From Alistipes sp. (GTDB taxonomy: Bacteria > Bacteroidota > Bacteroidia > Bacteroidales > Rikenellaceae), in the NCBI GenBank assembly GCA_017384185.1, contig JAFNUH010000258.1:1-5050 (forward strand): a stretch of DNA of 5,050 nt. Reading direction: 5' to 3'. Both the position numbers and the translations under genes were made by a program. Shown here piece after piece: positions 1 to 5,050 of the stretch. The notes beneath the pieces were generated by a model. That model was not told the origin of the DNA. It searched no databases and was given only the letters and a program-made list of their open reading frames with translations. Every line of letters begins with the position of its first letter. The stretch's first letter is position 1.

Positions 1-754
1 ACTTATTATCATTCACCTTCTCGACGTGTGCCACAAGCTTAAAGCGGCGCTCCTTCTCGTTCGCAAAACGGATATCATCGTCGTTCATATTCGAGATTCC
101 GTAAGTGAAAATCTCCTTAGGAGGAACATACAAACCGAAGGCGTGAACGGTGATGATAATCAACTTAAAGAGCGAATCCCAGCCGTCAATATCGAGCGTG
201 GGGTTGCTCTCGGCAAAGCCCAAATCCTGCGCCAACTTCAAGGCGTCGGTATATGACATCTTCTCGTTAAAAATCTTCGAGAGGATGAAGTTTGACGAGC
301 CATTCAAGATACCCTTAACCGAAGTGAGCAAGTCGTTATCGTAATACTCCTCAAGGTTACGGATAACGGGAATACTACCACACGCCGAAGCATCGTACAA
401 CAGAGCCACATTGTAGCGAGCCTGCAACTCGATAAGCTCCTCGATATGGTGCGCCAACATCTTCTTGTTACCCGACACAACGGGAAGCTCCATCTTCAGG
501 GCACGCTTCACGATGTCGTATGCAGCATCGGCATCGTCAATCAACTCAACGATAAAGTTAATATCGGGGTCGTTGAAAATATCGTCAGCATTATTCGTAA
601 ACTCTACATTTACACCACGATCCTTGTTCAAGTCACGCACGCACACACGCTTAATCTCTACATTCTTCGAGCCGATACGCTTCAAAACATCGTAGAGTCC
701 GCTACCTACGGTACCAAAACCGAAAAGACCAATGTTTAGTTTCTTTCCATTCAT
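1..754 (-). CDS. hom: Homoserine dehydrogenase, monofunctional (3' end outside window)
   Basis: This enzyme reduces L-aspartate 4-semialdehyde to L-homoserine with NAD(P)H in the cytoplasm, at the branch to methionine and threonine. I translated 251 codons from the ATG at 754; the gene continues past base 1. Visible motifs are the Rossmann loop GFGTVG (residues 12-17), SGNKK (94-98), YDASACGSIPV (120-130), GILNGSSNFI (148-157) and AESNPTLDIDGWDSLFK (181-197). Glu182, Asp193 and Lys197 have the spacing of the catalytic Glu/Asp/Lys of the family. The protein begins directly at the nucleotide-binding domain, so no aspartate kinase domain is fused in front. Whether an ACT domain follows cannot be seen. 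It is the last visible gene of the met unit, 19 bases after metX. The AAGGAG at the end of metX lies 22 bases before the ATG, too far to act as a normal ribosome binding site. Lys and Glu codons are almost all AAG and GAG. Confidence 0.95.
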   Translation of the reverse strand, partial: MNGKKLNIGLFGFGTVGSGLYDVLKRIGSKNVEIKRVCVRDLNKDRGVNVEFTNNADDIFNDPDINFIVELIDDADAAYDIVKRALKMELPVVSGNKKMLAHHIEELIELQARYNVALLYDASACGSIPVIRNLEEYYDNDLLTSVKGILNGSSNFILSKIFNEKMSYTDALKLAQDLGFAESNPTLDIDGWDSLFKLIIITVHAFGLYVPPKEIFTYGISNMNDDDIRFANEKERRFKLVAHVEKVNDNK

Positions 755-773
755 AATTATATCTATTTTTCGT

Positions 774-1790
774 TTACTCCTTCAGGAAATTCAAAATAAT
801 ATCATTCAACTGTTTATGCTCAACCAAGAAGCCGTCGTGACCAAAATCCGAATCTATCAGATGGTACTCCACGTTGGGAATATTCTCCACCATAATAGTA
901 TGATCCGACGGCGGGAACAATATATCGGATGTGATAGCCACCACAAGGCTCTTTGCTTTGATTTGTTTCAGCACATCCTCCACCTTGCCACGACCACGAC
1001 CCAAGTTGTGAGAATCAACCGCCTGCGAAAGGCGATAGTATGAGTAGGCGTTGAATCGGCGGCGCAACTTCTCACCCTGATAACGCTGGTAAGACAATAC
1101 ACGGCGCTCGAAGCCAACCTCGTCGGGGTTTGCATCCTCCTGTGTCTTATCGTAAGCCATACCGCCACGATAGCTCATCAGTGCAATACTGCGTGCCGTA
1201 GCCATACCCGCTAAACCTGCCTCGGAAGAACGCTCGCCATAGGTGGGGTCACACTCGATAGCCATACGCTGCGACTCATTAAATGCCGATGCCCACGGCT
1301 TGGTGCGAGGTGTGGTGGCAATAAATGCCGCACGCTCCGCAAAATCGGGTTGCATAATGCTCCACTCCAGACACTGAAAACCTCCAATCGAGCTGCCAAT
1401 AAGCAACTTCACACGGCTAATACCCAAATGCTCGGCAAGGAGTTGATGCGCACGCACCATATCTCGCACCGTAACCTTCGGGAAGTCACCATACCACGGC
1501 TCGCCAGTCGCTGGGTTTACAGAGAGTGGACCCGTGGTGCCATAGTGTGAGCCGAGAAAGTTTGCACACACAGTGAAATACTTTGCAGGGTCAAGAAAAC
1601 AACCCTCCTCGACGGTGTGTGGCCACCAATCGGCAACATCAGAGTTGGCCGTCAATGCGTGACACACCCATATAACGTTGCTACGCTCTGCGTTCAGCTC
1701 TCCAAACGTATCATAAGCAATCGTCAGCGAGGGCAACGCCACACCGCACTCCAACTCAAAAGGTTTATCGTATCTATAAAATTGTGCCAT
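774..1790 (-). CDS. metX: Homoserine O-acetyltransferase (MetX family)
   Basis: An alpha/beta-hydrolase-fold acyltransferase of 338 residues that activates homoserine, normally with acetyl-CoA, to give the O-acylhomoserine used by MetY. The nucleophile elbow is GSSIGG (132-137) with Ser134 as nucleophile, followed by the family signature FQCLEW. The catalytic Asp is expected at Asp289 in TSDILFPP and the catalytic His at His318 in FGHDGFL, giving a complete triad. The oxyanion/substrate region reads HALTANSDVADWW (44-56) and NFLGSHYGTTGP (77-88). Length is within the family's usual range, slightly short, with no fused MetW domain. The start is fixed by the TAATG overlap with the metY stop, which suggests translational coupling. 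Some MetX-family proteins are known to use succinyl-CoA; I cannot assign acyl donor specificity from inspection alone, and acetyl is the default because a MetY partner is encoded next to it. Confidence 0.94.
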   Translation of the reverse strand: MAQFYRYDKPFELECGVALPSLTIAYDTFGELNAERSNVIWVCHALTANSDVADWWPHTVEEGCFLDPAKYFTVCANFLGSHYGTTGPLSVNPATGEPWYGDFPKVTVRDMVRAHQLLAEHLGISRVKLLIGSSIGGFQCLEWSIMQPDFAERAAFIATTPRTKPWASAFNESQRMAIECDPTYGERSSEAGLAGMATARSIALMSYRGGMAYDKTQEDANPDEVGFERRVLSYQRYQGEKLRRRFNAYSYYRLSQAVDSHNLGRGRGKVEDVLKQIKAKSLVVAITSDILFPPSDHTIMVENIPNVEYHLIDSDFGHDGFLVEHKQLNDIILNFLKE

Positions 1791-1792
1791 TA
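1788..1792 (-). other. metY stop / metX start overlap (TAATG)
   Basis: On the minus strand the last metY codon GAA is followed by TAATG: TAA ends metY and the final A is the first base of the metX ATG. The one-base overlap lets a terminating ribosome restart directly on metX and is strong evidence that both genes share one mRNA. No separate ribosome binding site is visible. Confidence 0.85.
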
Positions 1793-3073
1793 TTCAGCCT
1801 TTGCAAATGCCTGCTCAAAATCCTCAATAATATCCTCTACATTCTCCAAACCGAGCGAGATACGCAGAAGGGTAGGCGTAACGCCTGCCGCCTTCAAATC
1901 AGCCTCACTAAGTTGCTTGTGAGTGGTAGATGCGGGGTGAGTTACAACCGTGATAGAGTCGCCAATCATAGTCATATTGGCTGCCAGCTTCAACGACTCA
2001 ACAAAACGCACGGTGCTATCCAACGAACCCTTCAACTCGATGGCAAAAACGCCCGATGAGCCATAGCGATAATACTTCTTCGCATTCTCACATCCAGGGT
2101 GATCCTCAAAACCTACGAAGCTAACACGCTCCACCTTGGGGTGGTTACGGCAATACTCCGCCAACTTCCACGTTGACTCCACCTGATGCTTTACACGCAA
2201 CGAGAGGGTCTCCAGACCAATCATCATCAAATATGAGTCAAACGACGAGGGACAGCATCCAAAGTCACGCAAACCATCCACACGACACTTTACGATGAAT
2301 GCAGCATTACCAAATGCCTCATAAAGATTCAATCCGTGATAGCCCTCCGAGGGACCATCAATCTGTGGGAACTTTCCGTTTGCCCAGTTATAATTACCGC
2401 CATCAACGATTATTCCGCCCATAGCCGTGCCGTGACCGTTAATCCACTTTGTAGCCGAGTCCACAACGATATTTGCGCCCCAATCGAAAGGATTACAGAG
2501 GAAACCTGCCGCACCGAATGTGTTATCAACGACAAACGGCACATCCTTACTCTTTGCCAGCTCACCCAAAGCCTGCAAATCGGGCACGTGGCACGTAGGG
2601 TTACCCATACTCTCGACGTAAATCATCTTGGTCTTCTCATCGACCAACGCCTCAAAATCCTCCACACGCTCACTCTTTGCAATACGGCAGTCGATGCCCA
2701 ACTTGCGAAGAGATATACGGAACTGATTGTATGTACCACCATAGAGGTAGGGCGAAGCCACGATATTGTCTCCAGCCTCGGCAAGAGCCGTCACCGTAAT
2801 CAAAATTGCAGACATACCAGACGCCAATGCCAATGCACCAACGCCGTTATAAAGTGCAGCAATACGCTCCTCGTATGCTGCCGTTGTAGGGTTATGCAAA
2901 CGTGTATATATGTTACCGCCCTCGCTCAACTCAAACAAGCGGGCAGCATAGTCGCAGCTCTTAAAGTGATATGCAGCCGTAGGGTAGATAGCCACACCAC
3001 GTGAGCCTGTCGCATCAACGTGATAGCCGCCGTGAATCTGCTTTGTCTCAAAACGCAATTTATTCTCTGACAT
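1790..3073 (-). CDS. metY: O-acetylhomoserine sulfhydrylase (PLP-dependent)
   Basis: A 427-residue cytoplasmic Cys/Met-metabolism PLP enzyme (fold type I). It is expected to convert O-acetylhomoserine plus sulfide to L-homocysteine and acetate. The Schiff-base lysine is Lys209 in SATKWINGHG (206-215). Asp183 in VVDNTFG pairs with the pyridine nitrogen, YTRLHNPT (56-63) is the phosphate-binding loop contributed across the dimer, SGM (85-87) and Tyr110-Tyr111 in SPYLYGGTY line the cofactor, and Arg404 in LLRISLGLE should bind the substrate carboxylate. The length, the insert around residues 225-250 and DNTFGAAGFLCNPFDWGA fit MetY better than the roughly 380-residue cystathionine gamma-synthases, though CGS-like activity cannot be excluded. 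It is first in the unit with metX and hom. Its start is preceded by an A/T-rich stretch without Shine-Dalgarno, as usual in Bacteroidota. A leader of about 215 bases precedes it, with a Met-rich leader ORF. Confidence 0.94.
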   Translation of the reverse strand: MSENKLRFETKQIHGGYHVDATGSRGVAIYPTAAYHFKSCDYAARLFELSEGGNIYTRLHNPTTAAYEERIAALYNGVGALALASGMSAILITVTALAEAGDNIVASPYLYGGTYNQFRISLRKLGIDCRIAKSERVEDFEALVDEKTKMIYVESMGNPTCHVPDLQALGELAKSKDVPFVVDNTFGAAGFLCNPFDWGANIVVDSATKWINGHGTAMGGIIVDGGNYNWANGKFPQIDGPSEGYHGLNLYEAFGNAAFIVKCRVDGLRDFGCCPSSFDSYLMMIGLETLSLRVKHQVESTWKLAEYCRNHPKVERVSFVGFEDHPGCENAKKYYRYGSSGVFAIELKGSLDSTVRFVESLKLAANMTMIGDSITVVTHPASTTHKQLSEADLKAAGVTPTLLRISLGLENVEDIIEDFEQAFAKAE

Positions 3074-3128
3074 AAATCGGTATTATTTTATATTCGACAC
3101 AGATGTTGCCGAAAAGATATTTATAAAT

Positions 3129-3156
3129 AAAATTCAAGATTTTGTGCCTCCGACAC
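3129..3156 (-). promoter_or_regulatory. Leader stem-loop C with following A/U inverted repeat
   Basis: GTGTC and GGCAC (3156-3152 and 3148-3144) pair around GGA. Directly after comes AAAAT-CTTGA-ATTTT (3143-3129), a five-pair A/U repeat that leads into a U-rich ATTTAT. This is the best, though not canonical, candidate for a stop signal in the leader. Its arms can also pair with the arms of stem A, so A and C can be exclusive. Confidence 0.35.
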
Positions 3157-3175
3157 GGGTAGTTCGTGACCACCC
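3157..3175 (-). promoter_or_regulatory. Leader stem-loop B
   Basis: RNA arms GGGTGGT and ACTACCC give seven pairs (one G-U) around the loop CACGA. It lies between stems A and C and is the most stable-looking of the three by G+C content. No U-tract follows directly. Confidence 0.5.
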
Positions 3176-3184
3176 ACAGTAACA

Positions 3185-3204
3185 AACGTGCCTAACGGCA
3201 CATT
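3185..3204 (-). promoter_or_regulatory. Leader stem-loop A, overlapping leader-peptide stop codon
   Basis: RNA arms AATGTGCC and GGCACGTT form eight pairs (one G-U) around the loop GTTA. The left arm holds the last Met, Cys and Arg codons of the leader ORF and the stop codon begins in the loop, so a ribosome on these codons would block the stem. The following bases, GTTTGTT shared partly with the arm, make only a weak U tail. Confidence 0.6.
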
Positions 3205-3272
3205 CGCATCCCGCACATAGGCATAAGGTGCATTACAGACAAGAAAAACGATATGTTACAACGATTTGTCAT
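3192..3272 (-). CDS. Putative Met/Cys-rich leader peptide
   Basis: A 26-codon frame from the ATG at 3272 to a TAG at 3194-3192, too short for usual gene finding. After a start MTNRC and a hydrophobic patch ISFFLSV, the second half reads MHLMPMCGMRMCR. Met codons begin at 3272, 3233, 3224, 3218, 3209 and 3203, all in one frame, and Cys codons occur at residues 5, 20 and 25. Five ATG codons in the last 13 positions is far above chance. It lies directly upstream of the methionine operon, on the same strand, and its ATG is only about 15 bases after the predicted transcript start, where an attenuator peptide belongs. The stop codon sits inside the first stem-loop of the leader. The likely role is cis-acting: slow decoding of Met (and perhaps Cys) codons when charged tRNA is scarce. 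Nothing here proves it is translated; an overlapping frame (see rejected items) is also open. Confidence 0.6.
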   Translation of the reverse strand: MTNRCNISFFLSVMHLMPMCGMRMCR

Positions 3273-3283
3273 ATGTTTGCTAC

Positions 3284-3301
3284 TATCTTTCTGCAAAGAT
3301 A
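3284..3301 (+). repeat. Perfect palindrome over the metY promoter, possible operator
   Basis: TATCTTT-CTGC-AAAGATA has two perfect seven-base arms around four bases. The right half coincides with the minus-strand -7 box and the left half covers the predicted transcript start, so a dimeric repressor bound here would block the promoter. The regulator is unknown. Part of the symmetry comes from the -7 consensus itself, so chance is possible. Confidence 0.4.
3294..3301 (-). promoter_or_regulatory. -7 box of the metY-metX-hom promoter
   Basis: The minus strand reads TATCTTTG, an exact match to the Bacteroidota primary-sigma -7 consensus TAnnTTTG. It places transcript start near 3286-3290, about 15 bases ahead of the leader-peptide ATG. 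No TTTG is seen at the usual -33 spacing, so the upstream element is weak or the promoter needs help. Confidence 0.55.
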
Positions 3302-3319
3302 ATATTATTTTTTAATATT
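3301..3319 (+). repeat. A/T-only inverted repeat between divergent promoters
   Basis: AATATTA and TAATATT flank five T bases. With one bulged T the arms extend to GATAATATTA and TAATATTTATC (3298-3323). It lies just upstream of the metY -7 box. In sequence this A/T-rich such a repeat may arise by chance; it may be an operator or a bent promoter element. Confidence 0.25.
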
Positions 3320-3355
3320 TATCATTTCACAGGCAAAAAAGAGCGATATTTTTAC

Positions 3356-3363
3356 TACATTTG
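3356..3363 (+). promoter_or_regulatory. -7 box of the lipoprotein gene promoter
   Basis: TACATTTG matches the Bacteroidota -7 consensus TAnnTTTG. Transcription would begin near 3368-3372, leaving about 15 bases of A/T-rich 5' UTR before the ATG at 3385. There is no clear TTTG at the -33 spacing. It points away from the metY promoter, about 55 bases off. Confidence 0.5.
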
Positions 3364-3384
3364 TTAAATAATTAAAACTTATAT

Positions 3385-4641
3385 ATGATGAAACTTATCA
3401 CTACTTTATTGTTTTCACTATTACTCTGCGCTTGTTCAAGTAATCAAAATAACGCAAACATACATTGTCACATTGAAGGCATTGTTCACGACCGCCCTGA
3501 ATCCGACAAACTATTGCTTTATGTTGGAGTTGATGGTGGCATTGCACTATCGTCACAACCATACCAAAAAATCAAGATTCGTAATGGCAAATTCTCTTGT
3601 GACATCTATTTGGACAAACCTCAATATTGTGAACTCGTGTTTGAAGATGAACGTCAAAACGGACATTGGCAAGCCATTGATTTTGTTGCAGGAAATAGTC
3701 CTATCGTAATGAATTTGTACCCTATAAGTGATTTTAATAAAACAAGTATTGAATCAACAGGAGAAACAGCAGAATATCATTCACACAAACTAAAACTCCG
3801 TGATTTACAAATCGCAACAAACGAAGTTAGAGAAAAGCTCAAGAGCGAAGGTCGTAGCTACACCGAAGAGTACACCAATTTGATTTCGCAAATTGAATCT
3901 ATTGAAAATGATTCAAAAAAGCAGAAAGAGCTAATTGAGCGTATGCAATCAATGACAGAAGAGCAGACATACACTCCCGAGATGCTTGCGGAACGTAAAC
4001 AATATTCACAAAAACGCAAAGCAGCCCTGCTCGAAATCATAGGTGGTGAGCCAACTATTGCCAAACTTGCAATATTGGCAAGCCTGATGAAATATAATCT
4101 ACCCGAACCAGAATTTATTAGCATATTCAACAACACATACGCTAATAAATACCCAGAAAACCCAATGACACAATTTTGTCATCGTCAGATTGGCGGTTTG
4201 GGTTTGCAAGTTGGCTCCCACTACACAGATTTTGAGGCTCCCGATTTAGAAGGAAATATGCACCGTCTATCGGATATGGTAAGTGATGCAAAACTTGTTA
4301 TGCTTGATTTGTGGGCATCGTGGTGTGCGCCTTGTCGTCAGGCATCAATGGAGATGATTCCTCTATACGAGCAATACAAGGATAAAGGATTTATGATTAT
4401 TGGAGTAGCTCGTGAATCAAAATCAAAAGATGCGATGGAAAAGGCTATAAAAAAAGACGGTTACACTTGGCCACAACTTATAGAACTGGATGACCGTGCA
4501 AATATATGGTCATTATACGGTTGTGGTAATGCCGCAGGTCGTCGCATACTATTCGATGCAGATGGTAAAATATTGGCTTTTGACCCGACAATTGAGGAAC
4601 TCACAGCCTTCGTTAAAAATCAACTGAATACTAACAACTAA
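3385..4641 (+). CDS. TlpA-like thioredoxin-fold lipoprotein with DUF4369-type N-terminus
   Basis: A 418-residue probable envelope thiol-disulfide protein. Residues 1-17 are a lipoprotein signal (MMKLITTLLFSLLLCAC) with lipobox LCAC and Cys17 as the lipidated residue. Residues about 25-120 are beta-rich and resemble the DUF4369 domain found before Bacteroidota TlpA/AhpC domains. About 130-215 is a charged, probably helical linker. About 275-418 is the redoxin/TlpA domain, with VGSHYTDFEAPDLEG, then MLDLWASWCAPC and the CXXC pair Cys314/Cys317. The proline expected in the cis-Pro loop is missing: the segment YGCGNAAGRRILFDADGK (378-395) has none, and it carries an extra Cys380. Redox activity is likely from the CXXC, but reductase, isomerase or peroxidase-like roles cannot be told apart. 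ATGATG offers two starts, at 3385 and 3388; both give the same signal peptide. The gene is A/T-richer than its neighbours and prefers AAA and GAA codons. Confidence 0.85.
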   Translation: MMKLITTLLFSLLLCACSSNQNNANIHCHIEGIVHDRPESDKLLLYVGVDGGIALSSQPYQKIKIRNGKFSCDIYLDKPQYCELVFEDERQNGHWQAIDFVAGNSPIVMNLYPISDFNKTSIESTGETAEYHSHKLKLRDLQIATNEVREKLKSEGRSYTEEYTNLISQIESIENDSKKQKELIERMQSMTEEQTYTPEMLAERKQYSQKRKAALLEIIGGEPTIAKLAILASLMKYNLPEPEFISIFNNTYANKYPENPMTQFCHRQIGGLGLQVGSHYTDFEAPDLEGNMHRLSDMVSDAKLVMLDLWASWCAPCRQASMEMIPLYEQYKDKGFMIIGVARESKSKDAMEKAIKKDGYTWPQLIELDDRANIWSLYGCGNAAGRRILFDADGKILAFDPTIEELTAFVKNQLNTNN

Positions 4642-4655
4642 TAACCATAATAATT

Positions 4656-5050
4656 ATGAGAAACCTTACACTTTTATCTTGTTTATTCCTGCTCTCTTGC
4701 AGCCCGACCGACAAGGTGGGCGAGCCCTATCGTGGATGGAAGAGCGGCGAGTTGGATATTCACCACATCTACACAGGTCGTGGCGAGGCTAACTTCTACA
4801 TCTTCCCCGATGCAACATCAATGCTTGTAGATGCGGGCGACCATCAGGCTACCGTACCTATGACCGACCCCAAACCCGACCTCTCACGCCGTGGTGGCGA
4901 GTGGGTAGCACGCTATATCGAGCGTGTAAATCCTCACGGAGTAAACGTTGATTACTTTATGCTCTCACACTTCCACGACGACCATATGGGTGCAGCTGAT
5001 TTGGATGTTCCCGTAACCGAGGGTCGTGGCGAGGATTACAAATTGGTTGG
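4656..5050 (+). CDS. Metallo-beta-lactamase-fold lipoprotein, ComEC-like hydrolase domain (3' end outside window)
   Basis: I translated 131 codons from the ATG at 4656 before the window ends. The protein starts with a lipoprotein signal, MRNLTLLSCLFLLSC, with lipobox LLSC and lipidated Cys15. Next comes a beta-rich stretch with IHHIYTGRGEANFYIFPD (35-52) and MLVDAGD (56-62), matching the opening strands of the metallo-beta-lactamase fold as in the C-terminal domain of ComEC/Rec2. The metal motif HFHDDH (105-110), of HxHxDH type, follows SHF, so His105, His107, Asp109 and His110 should bind a two-metal centre. The substrate is unknown: nucleic acid or phosphodiester cleavage is one possibility by analogy to ComEC, others exist. 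No transmembrane channel domain can be present upstream since the signal peptide is at the N-terminus. It starts 14 bases after the thioredoxin-like gene, probably in one operon, with an A/T-rich gap and no Shine-Dalgarno. G+C is visibly higher than in that neighbour. Confidence 0.85.
   Translation, partial: MRNLTLLSCLFLLSCSPTDKVGEPYRGWKSGELDIHHIYTGRGEANFYIFPDATSMLVDAGDHQATVPMTDPKPDLSRRGGEWVARYIERVNPHGVNVDYFMLSHFHDDHMGAADLDVPVTEGRGEDYKLV

Larger units (their letters stand above)
3074..3290 (-). promoter_or_regulatory. Candidate leader-peptide attenuator of the metY-metX-hom unit
   Basis: If transcription starts about 5-8 bases after the -7 box, the metY mRNA has a 5' leader of about 215 bases. 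It contains, in order, a Met/Cys-rich 26-codon ORF (3272-3192), a stem-loop overlapping that ORF's end (3204-3185), a second stem (3175-3157), a third (3156-3144), an A/U stem (3143-3129), and a short stem (3111-3095) just ahead of the A-rich metY start region. Most of 3140-3240 is richer in G+C than the flanks, as expected for structured RNA. This layout matches ribosome-stalling attenuation. The weak point is that no stem is followed by a clean run of U: the tails are GUUUGUU after the first stem and AUUUUAUUUAU some nine bases after the third. Control could therefore be by a non-canonical terminator or at translation. I see no SAM-I (S-box) core here. Confidence 0.5.

Noticed and set aside
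774..779. AAGGAG at the end of metX (minus strand) as the ribosome binding site of hom.
   Set aside because: It lies 22 bases before the ATG, too far, and Bacteroidota seldom rely on Shine-Dalgarno pairing; it also simply encodes the last Lys-Glu of MetX.
2336..3004. A long plus-strand open frame of 222 codons opposite metY.
   Set aside because: It is antisense to the well-supported metY gene, shows no recognisable domain, is Cys/His/Arg-rich in an unnatural way, and arises from the codon bias of the true gene.
3095..3111. Small stem CGGCA-ACATCTG-TGTCG shortly before metY as an intrinsic terminator.
   Set aside because: Only five pairs including a G-U, and it is followed by AATATAAAAT rather than a U-tract.
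3112..3119. Near-match -7 box TATCTTTT on the minus strand as a second metY promoter downstream of the attenuator.
   Set aside because: The final G of TAnnTTTG is missing and no -33 TTTG is found at proper spacing; it lies in A/T-rich sequence where such matches are common.
3121..3216. A second open frame through the metY leader on the minus strand (GTG at 3216 to TAA at 3123-3121, 31 codons; open without a start codon back to about 3249), reading for example TFVTVGGHELPVSEAQNLEF.
   Set aside because: It looks protein-like but has no ATG, matches no family I recognise, and 30-45 open codons are not rare by chance. It overlaps the Met-rich frame in another phase. It remains the main rival explanation for this stretch (a remnant of a gene end), so relatives should be checked for it.
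3074..3290. SAM-type or other riboswitch upstream of metY.
   Set aside because: The S-box (SAM-I) conserved core and the short SAM-II-like pseudoknot pattern are not recognisable, nor is a convincing cobalamin core. A covariance-model search would settle it.
4776..5034. Direct repeat GGTCGTGGCGAGG at 4776-4788 and 5022-5034.
   Set aside because: Both copies encode Gly-Arg-Gly-Glu within one reading frame using the favoured codons, so a chance recurrence inside the coding sequence is enough.

Overview
The window looks like a chromosomal segment from Bacteroidota, most likely order Bacteroidales. The reasons are TAnnTTTG-type -7 boxes, A/T-rich start regions without Shine-Dalgarno sequences, two short-lipobox lipoproteins, and a DUF4369-type TlpA thioredoxin lipoprotein, an architecture typical of this phylum. 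Genus cannot be told from the sequence.

Left part, minus strand (1-3073): a tightly packed three-gene methionine unit read right to left, metY -> metX -> hom. Hom (partial, its 3' end lies beyond base 1) makes homoserine from aspartate semialdehyde. MetX acylates homoserine. MetY replaces the acyl group with sulfide to give homocysteine. metY and metX overlap by one base (TAATG), and metX and hom are 19 bases apart. No terminator lies between them, so one transcript is expected.

Middle (3074-3384): a 311-base divergent intergenic region and the most interesting part of the window. On the minus strand it holds a -7 box, then a 26-codon leader ORF (3272-3192) whose last 13 codons include five ATG and two TGC codons, then about 120 bases of partly GC-rich RNA with several mutually exclusive GUGC(C)/GGCAC stems before metY. 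This has the layout of a peptide-dependent attenuator sensing methionyl-tRNA (perhaps also cysteinyl-tRNA). No SAM-I riboswitch core is visible. A perfect 7+4+7 palindrome overlaps the metY -7 box and could be an operator. A second -7 box serves the divergent gene on the plus strand.

Right part, plus strand (3385-5050): two lipoprotein genes 14 bases apart. The first is a DUF4369/TlpA-like thioredoxin-fold lipoprotein with an intact WCAPC site but no recognisable cis-proline. The second (partial, running off the right edge) is a metallo-beta-lactamase-fold lipoprotein with an HFHDDH metal motif, resembling the C-terminal hydrolase domain of ComEC. The thioredoxin gene is clearly more A/T-rich and uses different Lys/Glu codons from its neighbours.
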